Positions 24,341 through 31,920 of a stretch of 38,872 nt of DNA are shown here, piece by piece (position 1 is the stretch's first letter; each line of letters starts with the position of its first letter). The notes beneath the pieces are model-generated. The model saw nothing but the letters and a program-made list of their open reading frames with translations. It was not told the DNA's origin and did no database searches. Origin of the DNA: DRTC01 sp964521025. GTDB lineage: Bacteria; Cloacimonadota; Cloacimonadia; Cloacimonadales; TCS61. Where the stretch lies: assembly GCA_964521025.1 (NCBI GenBank), contig CAZFPK010000029.1, forward strand, positions 1 to 38,872, read 5' to 3'. A program made the position numbers and the translations under genes.

Positions 24341-25312
24341 ATGAAAATCCAATTTTTAGGAACTTCCTCGGCAGTTCCTACCAAAGAGAGAAATTTACCC
24401 GGAATTGTCCTGAAATTCGAACAATCTTCGGATTGGATGCTCTTTGATTGCGGAGAGGGAACTCAATATCAACTCCTGCGAACCAATTATTCTTTACCGA
24501 AATTGAGTCATATTTTTATTTCGCATCTGCATGGCGATCATATTTTCGGTCTGTTCGGATTGCTGGCAACCAGAAATATGAACAATGCTCAGAATCCTCT
24601 GACTATTGTCGGACCGAAAGGAATAAAAAAACTTCTAAAATCGGTTTTTAAAATTGTTGAAAGCCGTTTCGATTATGAAATAATTTTTTATGAAATAACA
24701 CCTGAAAATTGTAGTTTCCGCATTCCTCGAGCAGATATAAAGATCGTTCCGCTTCGGCATTCGATCCCTTCTTTTGCTTTTGTAATTCAGGAAAATGAAA
24801 AACCGGGCAGGTTAAATCTTGAAAAAATTAAAGAACTTGGAATTTCTCCGGGACCGATTTATGGAAAATTAAAAAAAGGTGAAAAAGTTCGATTAGAAAA
24901 TGGTAAGATCCTTGATGGTAACGATTTTGTCGGGAAACCGGTTGCGGGCAGGAAGATCATTATTGCCGGAGATAACAGGAAACCGGAAATCCTATCTCCC
25001 TTTTTAGAAAAATGCAACCTGCTGATTCATGAAGCGACTTTTACTAATGCGATCAAAGAAAAAATAAAAGATGATTATTTTCATGCAACTGCCCTGCAAG
25101 TTGCGAAAGTTTCGGAAATAGCAAAATTGAAAAACTTACTCCTGATCCATTTCAGTGCCAGGTTTTCCAATAATGATTCCAAAACAGGAAATGATATCGA
25201 GGAAATAAAAAAAGAGGTGAAATCCACATTTTCAGGAAAATTCTTTCTGGCAAATGATCTGGATTCCTTCCATTTGGAAAGGAATAATATTCTCAAGAAA
25301 GTCAAGGATTAG
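24341..25312 (+). CDS. rnz: Ribonuclease Z (tRNA 3'-end processing)
   Basis: A 323-residue zinc-dependent endonuclease that removes the 3' trailer from tRNA precursors. The metallo-beta-lactamase motif SHLHGDH puts ligands at His62, His64, Asp66 and His67. Further ligands are in PLRHSIPS, the Asp in IIAGDNRKP, and LLIHFSARF. The N-terminus FLGTSSAVPTKERN and the HEATF and FHATA motifs are diagnostic of the short (ElaC/RNase Z) form, and the length fits. CAGGAGAA lies at proper distance from the ATG. The first upstream bases are the end of the tandem repeat. Confidence 0.95.
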   Translation: MKIQFLGTSSAVPTKERNLPGIVLKFEQSSDWMLFDCGEGTQYQLLRTNYSLPKLSHIFISHLHGDHIFGLFGLLATRNMNNAQNPLTIVGPKGIKKLLKSVFKIVESRFDYEIIFYEITPENCSFRIPRADIKIVPLRHSIPSFAFVIQENEKPGRLNLEKIKELGISPGPIYGKLKKGEKVRLENGKILDGNDFVGKPVAGRKIIIAGDNRKPEILSPFLEKCNLLIHEATFTNAIKEKIKDDYFHATALQVAKVSEIAKLKNLLLIHFSARFSNNDSKTGNDIEEIKKEVKSTFSGKFFLANDLDSFHLERNNILKKVKD

Positions 25313-25366
25313 TGAAATTATTTTGTTGCGGACTTTTGCGTCTTTATGAGATTAAAGGATTAAAAA

Positions 25367-25816
25367 ATGGAAAAGCATATTTATAAGAAAATCGTGGTTC
25401 CGCTTCCAATCAAAAAGGTCTGGAAAGCGTGGACAGACAAAAAAGAGATCATCAATTTTTTTGCTCCCAAAGCCGGGATCGAACTCGAGATCGGAGGAAT
25501 GTATGAGTTATATTTCCTGCTGGATAATCCTCCCGGACTGCAAGGTTCGGAAGGAGCGAAGATCCTGAGTTATATTCCCGAAAAAATGCTCTCATTTAGC
25601 TGGAATGCTCCTCCGGAATACCCGGAAATCAGGAAACAGAAAACCTGGGTTGTCATTTTTTTTGAAGGGAAAGAGAAGAAAACAAGCCTGGAACTTTATC
25701 ATTTTGGCTGGAAAAAAGGAAAGGATTGGAATGAAGTTTACGATTATTTTCAGAATGCCTGGGAACTGGTTTTGAAAAGATTCCGGGAATATTGTGAAAC
25801 AATCAGAGGAAAATAG
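25367..25816 (+). CDS. SRPBCC (AHSA1-like) domain protein
   Basis: A 149-residue START/Bet v1-type ligand-binding fold. The N-terminus IYKKIVVPLPIKKVWKAWTD, the GGMYELYF turn and the C-terminal W...FQNAWELVLKRF helix match activator-of-Hsp90 (AHSA1)-like stand-alone SRPBCC proteins. The ligand or role is not known, and such proteins do not group functionally. It lies 54 bases after the RNase Z gene on the same strand, so it may share its transcript. Confidence 0.75.
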   Translation: MEKHIYKKIVVPLPIKKVWKAWTDKKEIINFFAPKAGIELEIGGMYELYFLLDNPPGLQGSEGAKILSYIPEKMLSFSWNAPPEYPEIRKQKTWVVIFFEGKEKKTSLELYHFGWKKGKDWNEVYDYFQNAWELVLKRFREYCETIRGK

Positions 25817-25830
25817 AGCAGGAAAATTTG

Positions 25831-26442
25831 ATGATTAAAAGATCTTTTTTTATTTTAATTTCGACCTTATTGATTTTTATTCCAAATGTTACTCATTCCC
25901 TTTCATTTCGCGGAACCATTACCTCGTCGGCTTATTATCCCTGTTATCCGAAATATCATTTCAACAGTCCTGTGATCGGGTTCGATGCAAAACTCGATAT
26001 TCTGAACATCTATGAATATTGGGGTGTTGGAAGTTCTGCTTTTCTCAAGATAGTCAGTTATCACACATATTTTCAAAACCTGCATTATTACCGCTTTTAC
26101 ATTCACCGTTTCTGGAATACGAAGACCGAAGATTCGTATTTCCTGCATGGATTTTTTGCCGGACTCAAACAAACGAACCTGGAATATGAAGATTATAAAA
26201 CTCATCGCAAGGCAGAAGTTTTTATGACGCGTCCTCTTCTCGGTTATCATTTTTCAACGGAAGTTTTTGGAGGTTCTTTAAGCTGGACGCAAACCGAAAA
26301 CCGTCAACCAAAATGGGAATGGGAAATCAAAAGCAGGAATTCCCTCGGCATTATTCTCCAGGTTGGAGGAAGTCTGAAAGGTCCTGTTTCCGGTGTAAAA
26401 TCCGATTTTCATGTTTTTACCGGTTATGAATTTATGTTTTAA
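25831..26442 (+). CDS. Exported protein, probable outer-membrane beta-barrel
   Basis: A 203-residue protein with a signal peptide (KRSFFILISTLLIFIPN...THS, cleavage near residue 24). The mature part is rich in alternating aromatic and polar residues (YYRFYIHRFW, YFLHGFFAGL) and ends in YEFMF, a terminal Phe as in many barrels. I cannot name a family. The ATG at 25831 is preferred over the in-frame TTG just before it because AGCAGGA is correctly spaced. It follows the SRPBCC gene by 14 bases, so the two are probably one operon. Confidence 0.55.
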   Translation: MIKRSFFILISTLLIFIPNVTHSLSFRGTITSSAYYPCYPKYHFNSPVIGFDAKLDILNIYEYWGVGSSAFLKIVSYHTYFQNLHYYRFYIHRFWNTKTEDSYFLHGFFAGLKQTNLEYEDYKTHRKAEVFMTRPLLGYHFSTEVFGGSLSWTQTENRQPKWEWEIKSRNSLGIILQVGGSLKGPVSGVKSDFHVFTGYEFMF

Positions 26443-26506
26443 CCTCACCTCAATCCGCTCCTGTAAGGAGGGGGAGATTTTCCGGAATCTTGCTCCAAAA
26501 ATTACT
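26443..26506. repeat. Short C-rich/G-rich dispersed element with CTCCT/AGGAG hairpin
   Basis: CTCCT (26458-26462) and AGGAG (26466-26470) form a small hairpin followed by GGGGAG. The composition is unlike the AT-rich surroundings. Similar strings are common dispersed repeats in related genomes, which is memory, not shown here. Confidence 0.35.
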
Positions 26507-27112
26507 ATGAATTCAGATAACAAACATAACAAATCCTTCATCATCAAAAAAGATTATTCAATTTCTTATTGGAAAGCGAATCTTTATGCAATTCCATTCT
26601 CAATCATTATCCTATTTCTTTTTGCTTTTCCCAATATTCTCATTTGGGGATTTAACGATTTGCGGAAAGTCTTTTATACACCATATTTCAAAATTCCGGT
26701 TTTTTTACTGATCATGGTTTTGGGAGTTTTTGCTCATGAATTAATTCACGCTTTAGGATTCAAGGTCTTTGGAAAAATAGATTCCGCAAACATCAAGCTC
26801 GGATTTCAATGGAAAAGCATAACTCCGTATGCTACCTGCAGAAAACCGATGAAAGCAAAAGATTACAGGTTGTCTTGTCTGGCGCCGGTTGTTATTTTGG
26901 GGATGGTTCCCGGAATTATCGCCACACTTTTCAGATTAAACTGGCTGCTTATTTATGCAACCATATTCTCCATCGCTTCTATTGGAGATATTATCATCTT
27001 CTGGATGATCAGGAAAGTGAAAAGCGGGCAACTGGTTCAGGATCATGAATTTCGGGCTGGATGTTGTGTTTATGAAGAAAAGCCGCTGATTGACACGGAT
27101 TTTGACGGATAA
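26507..27112 (+). CDS. DUF3267-type membrane zincin metalloprotease-like protein
   Basis: A 201-residue integral membrane protein with about four to five hydrophobic helices. The second helix region contains HELIHALGF, the zinc-binding HExxH of site-2-protease-like or DUF3267 zincins, within FAHELIHALGFKVFGK. The third zinc ligand is not obvious; a candidate lies in the SCLAPVV segment by analogy only. The N-terminal start at 26507 lacks a ribosome site. An upstream in-frame ATG at 26411 would overlap the previous gene by 32 bases and start inside it. A strong terminator follows. Substrate unknown. Confidence 0.7.
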   Translation: MNSDNKHNKSFIIKKDYSISYWKANLYAIPFSIIILFLFAFPNILIWGFNDLRKVFYTPYFKIPVFLLIMVLGVFAHELIHALGFKVFGKIDSANIKLGFQWKSITPYATCRKPMKAKDYRLSCLAPVVILGMVPGIIATLFRLNWLLIYATIFSIASIGDIIIFWMIRKVKSGQLVQDHEFRAGCCVYEEKPLIDTDFDG

Positions 27113-27174
27113 AATAAATTAAGAATTTCAGGTTGATTTTTTCACGAAAATTCATAATATGACTTCTATTATTT

Positions 27175-27198
27175 AAATGGGTTTATTCCCATTTTTTT
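27175..27198 (+). terminator. Intrinsic terminator after the zincin gene
   Basis: AAATGGG (27175-27181) pairs with CCCATTT (27188-27194), followed by a run of T to 27198. Standard intrinsic terminator. Confidence 0.75.
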
Positions 27199-27216
27199 GG
27201 CTCATTTCAAGATGGC

Positions 27217-27255
27217 AAAAAATAATTTGTCAAAAGTTTTAACAAATTATTTTTT
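27217..27255. repeat. Perfect 14-bp inverted repeat
   Basis: AAAAAATAATTTGT (27217-27230) and ACAAATTATTTTTT (27242-27255) are exact reverse complements around an 11-base loop. It lies between convergent transcription units, so it may be a second bidirectional terminator or the edge of an acquired segment. Confidence 0.6.
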
Positions 27256-27358
27256 GTTAAACCTATATTTTTTATTTTCAATTTAATGATAATTTATTCT
27301 ATTATATCCTGTTCAGTTTAAGTTTATTAAGGTGGAGTATTGAAACATCTGTAATTAA

Positions 27359-27768
27359 TTAACAGAATAAACATCTTTTAGATAAAATACATATATTACA
27401 TTTTGGATTTCGTGGTGTACAAACTAAAGCTGCAAAATCAAGTAAAGCAAGATTAGAATCTTTTGGTTTTTTACAATTTGAGAATTTTTTAGAAATCTCA
27501 ATAACATGCTTATCCCTTCTTCCTTCTTTCGATGTAATTATACTAAAATACCTTTTATAAAGACGGACTATATTACTATCAACTATCCATTCCTTTTTAT
27601 TAAAACATATCAACAAAACAGCACCAGCAACATAATCACCAACACAATAAAGAGTTAATAATACCTCTCTTGTTCTGGCATTTCCCCTTTGAATTTATTT
27701 TTCAAGATAATAAAGATTTTTTCTCTCAAAAAGAATTTATTATTTGAAAAAAAATTAAGTATCCTGGA
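27359..27768 (-). pseudogene. Decayed HhH-GPD (MutY/mismatch-type) DNA glycosylase fragment
   Basis: The C-terminal part of a base-excision glycosylase. VGDYVAGAVLLICF matches the helix-hairpin-helix region (with the usual GVG as CVG), the catalytic-region match is WIVDSNIVRLYKRYF, and the [4Fe-4S] loop has Cys-x6-Cys-x2-Cys-x5-Cys (CTPRNPKCNICILSKRC). Upstream, KNKFKGEMPEQERY fits the preceding part but is in another frame, ending in a stop near 27658, so there is a frameshift. The N-terminal half is missing. It lies directly after the HNH endonuclease stop. Thymine-DNA mismatch glycosylases often accompany cytosine-5 restriction systems, so this may be the wreck of one. Confidence 0.7.
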
Positions 27769-28536
27769 TTAATCAATAAAAATATTGTTCTGATGGTATT
27801 CTAATAATTCTTTATCAGGTAAAAATCTATTGGGAATTTTTATTTTTTTATTTTCAAATCTCTTGAAAAAATGAGAAATCGACTTATTTGTAAAATTCTC
27901 CTTAATAAATTTAGATACTACCAACTTAAAGTCACTGGATATAGTAATTAATCCTCTATCAAATGCTTTATCATGTAAAGCGTTTAAACATAAACCATTC
28001 CTAGGATTAAGTCTATTATTTATGTCAGCTGACCAAGGTTTTATATGACTTGCAACAAGCAATTCTATTGTTGGAATTCCTGTAATACAGCATTTGTAAT
28101 TATAGGATGATAAGATTGTTTTACGAAAGAAATTCTGATTAATCCTAATTTTAATAATAGCTTCTCTCTCATCCCCACTTTTAGGTAAATTAGTTCTATC
28201 TATTCCACTAGAAATATCAATCGGTATTTTCCTATATTTCGCCCTTATTACTTCACTTTCATAACTTAAATTTTCCCAATCTTTATAAAATTCATTCCAT
28301 ATCTCCTCATCCATTTTGCTTCTATGTTTTGCACCTTTGATTCCTCTCTTTTGTAAAGATGGATCCAAACTTGCAAAATTAACTAATTTCCATGCAACTG
28401 CTGAAGGTGTTCTTTTAATAAGCTGTGACAAATTTATTATTTCTGAATTTCCTTTGTGAAGCTGTCCAAAAGGCAATTTACAATAAAGATTTATTGCTAA
28501 TATTAATTCTTCTCTTACCCATTTTCTTTTTTCCAA
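27769..28536 (-). CDS. HNH endonuclease, probable restriction enzyme
   Basis: A 255-residue protein with a TTG start behind GGAG. The N-terminal 100 residues (W..EELILAINLYCKLPFGQLH, then a HTH-like AWKLVNFASLDP) are the region often seen before HNH domains in type II enzymes. The HNH core is CCITGIP...VASHIKPW, NPRNGLCLNALHDKAFDRG (about residues 150-200), with Cys and His residues in place. No methyltransferase is adjacent, so if this is a restriction enzyme it is unprotected or orphaned; the glycosylase remnant behind it points the same way. The very AT-rich sequence, unlike its neighbours, suggests acquisition by transfer. Confidence 0.75.
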   Translation of the reverse strand: MEKRKWVREELILAINLYCKLPFGQLHKGNSEIINLSQLIKRTPSAVAWKLVNFASLDPSLQKRGIKGAKHRSKMDEEIWNEFYKDWENLSYESEVIRAKYRKIPIDISSGIDRTNLPKSGDEREAIIKIRINQNFFRKTILSSYNYKCCITGIPTIELLVASHIKPWSADINNRLNPRNGLCLNALHDKAFDRGLITISSDFKLVVSKFIKENFTNKSISHFFKRFENKKIKIPNRFLPDKELLEYHQNNIFID

Positions 28537-28750
28537 AATATCTCCAATACCTTTAACAATTTTTTTAAATTTAGTAAAATACTAAATATAAATCTGTAAA
28601 GTTTTATTTAGTTATTTTAGAAATAATATTAACATCCTCTTAGTATTCTTTATGCTTTTTTATGGCAATTCCCTCATCAATCCACATTTTTTATTTGACA
28701 TCAGAAACAATCATTTAATCAATAACCGCTAAAATTATTTAGGAGGAGAA

Positions 28751-30223
28751 TCATTTTTGATTTTTTCCATTCTTCACAACCATCCGGATCTCAATCTCAT
28801 CAATCTTTTCAGTCCGAAAGATATCATTTTCCAGGCACACAAAATCTGCCTGCATTCCTTTACTTATCTTCCCGATTCTGTTTTCATCAAAAGAGAGTTT
28901 GGCAGCATTCGATGTATAAAGTTCGATTGCCTGAAATGGAGTCAGTCGTTCATTTTTTTGATGCATTTTTGTCGCAGCATTTATTCCTTTTAAAGCATAC
29001 AGAGCGGTGATATACCAGTCCGAACCTCCTGTAACCGGGATTCCTCTTTGGTAAATAGACGCCAGTCGATTCGTTCTTTTAGTTCGCTCTTTTCCTAAAA
29101 CTTTTTCATAAAGTCCGCTTTCTCCAGCCCATAATCTATCGAACATGGGCTGCATCACGGAACTGATATTTATTTCCAGCATTCGATCCAGCATTTCATC
29201 GGATGTAAATTCGTTGTGAATAATTTCATGACGCAGGTCTTTGGGATCATCTTTCTGCATTTTCTCGTAAAATTTCAGGATTTGAGAAATAGCAGCATCT
29301 CCGATACAATGGATCGCGATTTGCAAATCCTGTTGATGAGCAGTTGTGATAAAATCTTCCCAGAATTTGTCAGTTCTATATAAAGTACCAAAATTCTCCG
29401 GCTGATCCGTGTAAGGTTCTAAAAGAGCAGCCGTATGAGAACCGAAGGAACCATCAGCAGCAATACAACCGCCAATACGGGGAGAACCGATTTCCAGTGC
29501 TTGTTCAATATCTGTTATTTGAGGATAAAGGATGAATTCGACGGGAAATTTATGCAGGTTTTCTTTTATCAATCGAAAGTGCATCAAATCCGAATGGGCG
29601 TCTCCGATCATTGTATGAACTGTCGTATGACCGGCTTTGAGGGCTTTATCAGCCGCATTCTGATAAATATCCAGGATCGCTTCCTCGGATAAGTTTTGAT
29701 GGAACCAGTTCGATGCGATTCCATTCCCGCGTTTATTCAGATGACCGTTAAAATTATGGGGAAGAGGTTGTTCCCATTTTATCTGATCGGCTGCCCTGGA
29801 ATTTATTACACAGGAATGACCATCGACTCTTCTGATAATTACCGGAATATCAGGAAATATCTTATCGAGTTCTTTATCGGTGGGAAATCTCTTTTCTTCG
29901 ATCAGATTTTCATCGAAATGAAAAGCGAAAATTTTTCCGCTAACCTGTTTAGTCTCGGATAAAATCTCAAAAACTTCTTTTAAAGACGGAACATTTTCCA
30001 GGTCGGCACCGAGACTGTATAATCCTCCTTCAAAGCAATGCGTATGCGTATCGATGAATCCGGGATAAACGAAACTGTTTTGCAGACCGATCTTTTCGAC
30101 ATTTTTCAAATCCGGGATTTCTTTGAAGGTATCGACAATTTTATTATCTTCTACTAAAATTGCGGAAAAGAATTCAGATTCTTTACGCATGGAATAAAAT
30201 TTGGCGTGATAATAAAGTTTCAT
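28751..30223 (-). CDS. Amidohydrolase family protein (YtcJ-like, amidohydrolase 3)
   Basis: A 490-residue metal-dependent hydrolase. The N-terminal HTH metal site is in GFIDTHTHCFEG. Other ligands or signatures are in DGHSCV, ADGSFGSHTAAL, IHCIGDAA and the GGSDWY aspartate near the C-terminus. It belongs to the large family of cytosolic amidohydrolases acting on C-N bonds of imides, formamides or similar compounds; substrate cannot be told. No signal peptide. It starts 14 bases after the maf gene ends, so the two are probably cotranscribed. Confidence 0.88.
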   Translation of the reverse strand: MKLYYHAKFYSMRKESEFFSAILVEDNKIVDTFKEIPDLKNVEKIGLQNSFVYPGFIDTHTHCFEGGLYSLGADLENVPSLKEVFEILSETKQVSGKIFAFHFDENLIEEKRFPTDKELDKIFPDIPVIIRRVDGHSCVINSRAADQIKWEQPLPHNFNGHLNKRGNGIASNWFHQNLSEEAILDIYQNAADKALKAGHTTVHTMIGDAHSDLMHFRLIKENLHKFPVEFILYPQITDIEQALEIGSPRIGGCIAADGSFGSHTAALLEPYTDQPENFGTLYRTDKFWEDFITTAHQQDLQIAIHCIGDAAISQILKFYEKMQKDDPKDLRHEIIHNEFTSDEMLDRMLEINISSVMQPMFDRLWAGESGLYEKVLGKERTKRTNRLASIYQRGIPVTGGSDWYITALYALKGINAATKMHQKNERLTPFQAIELYTSNAAKLSFDENRIGKISKGMQADFVCLENDIFRTEKIDEIEIRMVVKNGKNQK

Positions 30224-30237
30224 TTCAGCCCGTAGAA

Positions 30238-30819
30238 TTACCTGAAAATTTCTTTCAACATCTTATAAAATAATGAAATAGGAAAACCCATGACATTGAA
30301 ATAACATCCGGAAATCTTTTTGATGAACTGACTTCCATAACCTTGAATTCCATAAGCGCCGGCTTTATCGGAAGGTTCTCCGGTTTTGATGTATTCCTCG
30401 ATCTCCGATAAGGTCAATGAATTGAATTCGACTCTTGTTTTCTCAAAATCGGATATGATCCGGTTTTTGTAAGCAACCGCAATACCAGTATAAACATCAT
30501 GAAAATTACCGGCAAGTTTTATGAGAAAATCTCTCATCTGATCGGTATTCTCAGGTTTTCCGTAAATCTGTTTATGCAGATAAACAATGGTATCGGCAGC
30601 GATGATCAGGCAATCACGATCGACTTTTTTCTCGATGGTTTCGGCTTTTTGAACAGCATGAGAAATCACTAATTTTCGTGGAGTTTTGAAATTTATCGAT
30701 TCATCAATGTGCGCCGGCATTTGAATTGCTTTAATTCCTACCAGTTTAAAAAGTTCCTTCCTTCTTGGAGAAGCAGAAGCGAGGATAACTTTCTTTCCTT
30801 TTAATAGTGTATGTATCAT
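30238..30819 (-). CDS. maf: Maf-family nucleoside triphosphate pyrophosphatase
   Basis: A 193-residue housecleaning enzyme that hydrolyses modified or non-canonical nucleotides (dTTP/UTP/m5UTP-type). The N-terminal signature ILASASPRRKELF is diagnostic. DCLIIAADTIV holds the catalytic aspartate and YGKPEN follows it. GAYGIQGYGSQFI is the usual substrate-loop region. Length is standard. It is the first gene of a likely two-gene operon with the amidohydrolase. Related family members are linked with septum regulation. Confidence 0.95.
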   Translation of the reverse strand: MIHTLLKGKKVILASASPRRKELFKLVGIKAIQMPAHIDESINFKTPRKLVISHAVQKAETIEKKVDRDCLIIAADTIVYLHKQIYGKPENTDQMRDFLIKLAGNFHDVYTGIAVAYKNRIISDFEKTRVEFNSLTLSEIEEYIKTGEPSDKAGAYGIQGYGSQFIKKISGCYFNVMGFPISLFYKMLKEIFR

Positions 30820-30826
30820 TTAATTA

Positions 30827-30881
30827 AACCTTAAAAACGGCTTCTTCGGAGGATTTCTCTCACTTAACCTTTTCAACAGGT
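30827..30881 (-). repeat. Solo REP-like hairpin (hairpin B family), minus orientation
   Basis: Its reverse complement aligns over 54 bases with the copy at 33708-33762 and shares GTTAAG and the TTTT(C/A)AAGGT end with hairpin B beside the RAYT. It sits just upstream of maf. Confidence 0.65.
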
Positions 30882-30890
30882 CAGCATCGG

Positions 30891-30932
30891 TACAATTCTC
30901 AACTCGCTCTTCGCAGCAAGTCGAATTTTGTT
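30891..30932. repeat. Dispersed repeat, family 2 (TCAACTCG ... GCAAGTCGA)
   Basis: Shares TACAAT.CTCAACTCGC and GCAGCAAGTCGA with 31871-31920. Arms ACTCG and CGA(A)T are partly complementary. This copy has lost the middle of the palindrome. Confidence 0.6.
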
Positions 30933-30966
30933 AGGGATTTGGAATGATAGAGAAATGTTCGTTTTG

Positions 30967-31713
30967 TTAGTTTTGTTTGTTGCCAAATATCTCATCCAGG
31001 ATTTCTTCCTGCCCGATCATTTCGGGAGTATCGACATCGAGCCAGAGATTTTCTCCGATATCGAGACCAATCATTTTTCCTTTTTCGGAAAGAAGATTAC
31101 AGGCATCGGAAAGCGAACATTTACCGGTTTCAATCGCTTTTTCCAGGAATTCAAAAAATGAAAAATTCATTTTGAACATTCCGGCATCAATAGCCTTGAA
31201 ATCTGCCAGTTGTTTTCCGAAAAGATCGATTCTATAAAGATCGTTTCTTATTGGTTTGCATTGGATTTTCATGCCGTCGTCGAGATCAGGAATTTTATCG
31301 ATCTTGAAATCGAGAGCGAGTAGTATTTCATTTTTTCTGATTTTTGTTTGGATGATTTTTCTGAGTATTTCACGGCTGAAAATATGATCACTCATCAAAA
31401 GCAGGAATTCTTCATTTTTGGAGATTTTTTCTTTTGCTTTCAGGACGGAAATCCCGTTAGGTTTTTGCCAGACCCGATTATGAACAAAAACGATTTTAAT
31501 CCCCGAATTTCGGTAATTTGTTAATTCGGATTTCAGAATTTCCTGTTTGAATCCGGTGATGATGATAATTTCGGGAATTCCGGATATTTTGAGTTTTTCG
31601 ATGATATCATCGATTATCCGTTTTCCGCGTATTTTCATCAAGGTTTTGGGAATTCCCTGATGCTGCTTTTTTAACCTGCTGCCGCATCCGGCTGCGATGA
31701 TCACTGCTTTCAT
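30967..31713 (-). CDS. Nucleotidyltransferase, likely inositol-1-phosphate or phosphocholine cytidylyltransferase
   Basis: A 248-residue Rossmann-type sugar-phosphate nucleotidyltransferase. The N-terminus IIAAGCGSRL with GIPKTLMKIRGK is the nucleotide-binding signature. LLMSDHIFS is the metal aspartate region (SD replaces the common GD). WLDVDTPEM near the C-terminus matches the phosphocholine/inositol-phosphate cytidylyltransferase branch. The next gene upstream makes inositol-3-phosphate, which favours CDP-inositol synthesis. No fused phosphotransferase domain (as in IPCT-DIPPS) is present. The start follows a clear ATG at 31713 without a strong ribosome site. A nucleotidyltransferase for another polar head group is the main alternative. 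Confidence 0.7.
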   Translation of the reverse strand: MKAVIIAAGCGSRLKKQHQGIPKTLMKIRGKRIIDDIIEKLKISGIPEIIIITGFKQEILKSELTNYRNSGIKIVFVHNRVWQKPNGISVLKAKEKISKNEEFLLLMSDHIFSREILRKIIQTKIRKNEILLALDFKIDKIPDLDDGMKIQCKPIRNDLYRIDLFGKQLADFKAIDAGMFKMNFSFFEFLEKAIETGKCSLSDACNLLSEKGKMIGLDIGENLWLDVDTPEMIGQEEILDEIFGNKQN

Positions 31714-31803
31714 AAATTATTCAATCTTTTCCGAAGTTTCCCAAAAAGGTTTTCTTTCGTTTAAATTCGGAAAATTATTTTTAATCCTTAATTCATTATT
31801 GAA

Positions 31804-31855
31804 ACTTTCCGAATCTTGTGTGGAAGAGATTCTTTGTCGGAAGCTGCGGAAAGGT
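31804..31855. repeat. Dispersed 52-bp palindromic repeat, family 3, copy A
   Basis: Begins ACTTTCCGAA and ends TGCGGAAAGGT. It is exactly as long as copy B at 33318-33369 and aligns without gaps. CTTTCCG and CGGAAAG pair as the outer stem. Copies lie on each side of ino1. Confidence 0.7.
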
Positions 31856-31870
31856 TGTTGTCATAATCAT

Positions 31871-31920
31871 TACAATCCTCAACTCGCACTTCCTGCGGTC
31901 GCAGCAAGTCGAGTCTTGTT
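31871..31920. repeat. Dispersed repeat, family 2, full-length hairpin
   Basis: ACTCG.ACTT.CTGCG pairs with CGCAG.AAGT.CGAGT around GT (about 31881-31912). It directly abuts the ino1 stop codon at 31921 and could end that transcript, although no T-run follows on the minus strand. Confidence 0.65.

Noticed and set aside
26411..26506. Upstream start for the DUF3267 protein
   Set aside because: It would start inside the previous gene and code through a C/G-rich repeat; the helix-rich family region starts after 26507.
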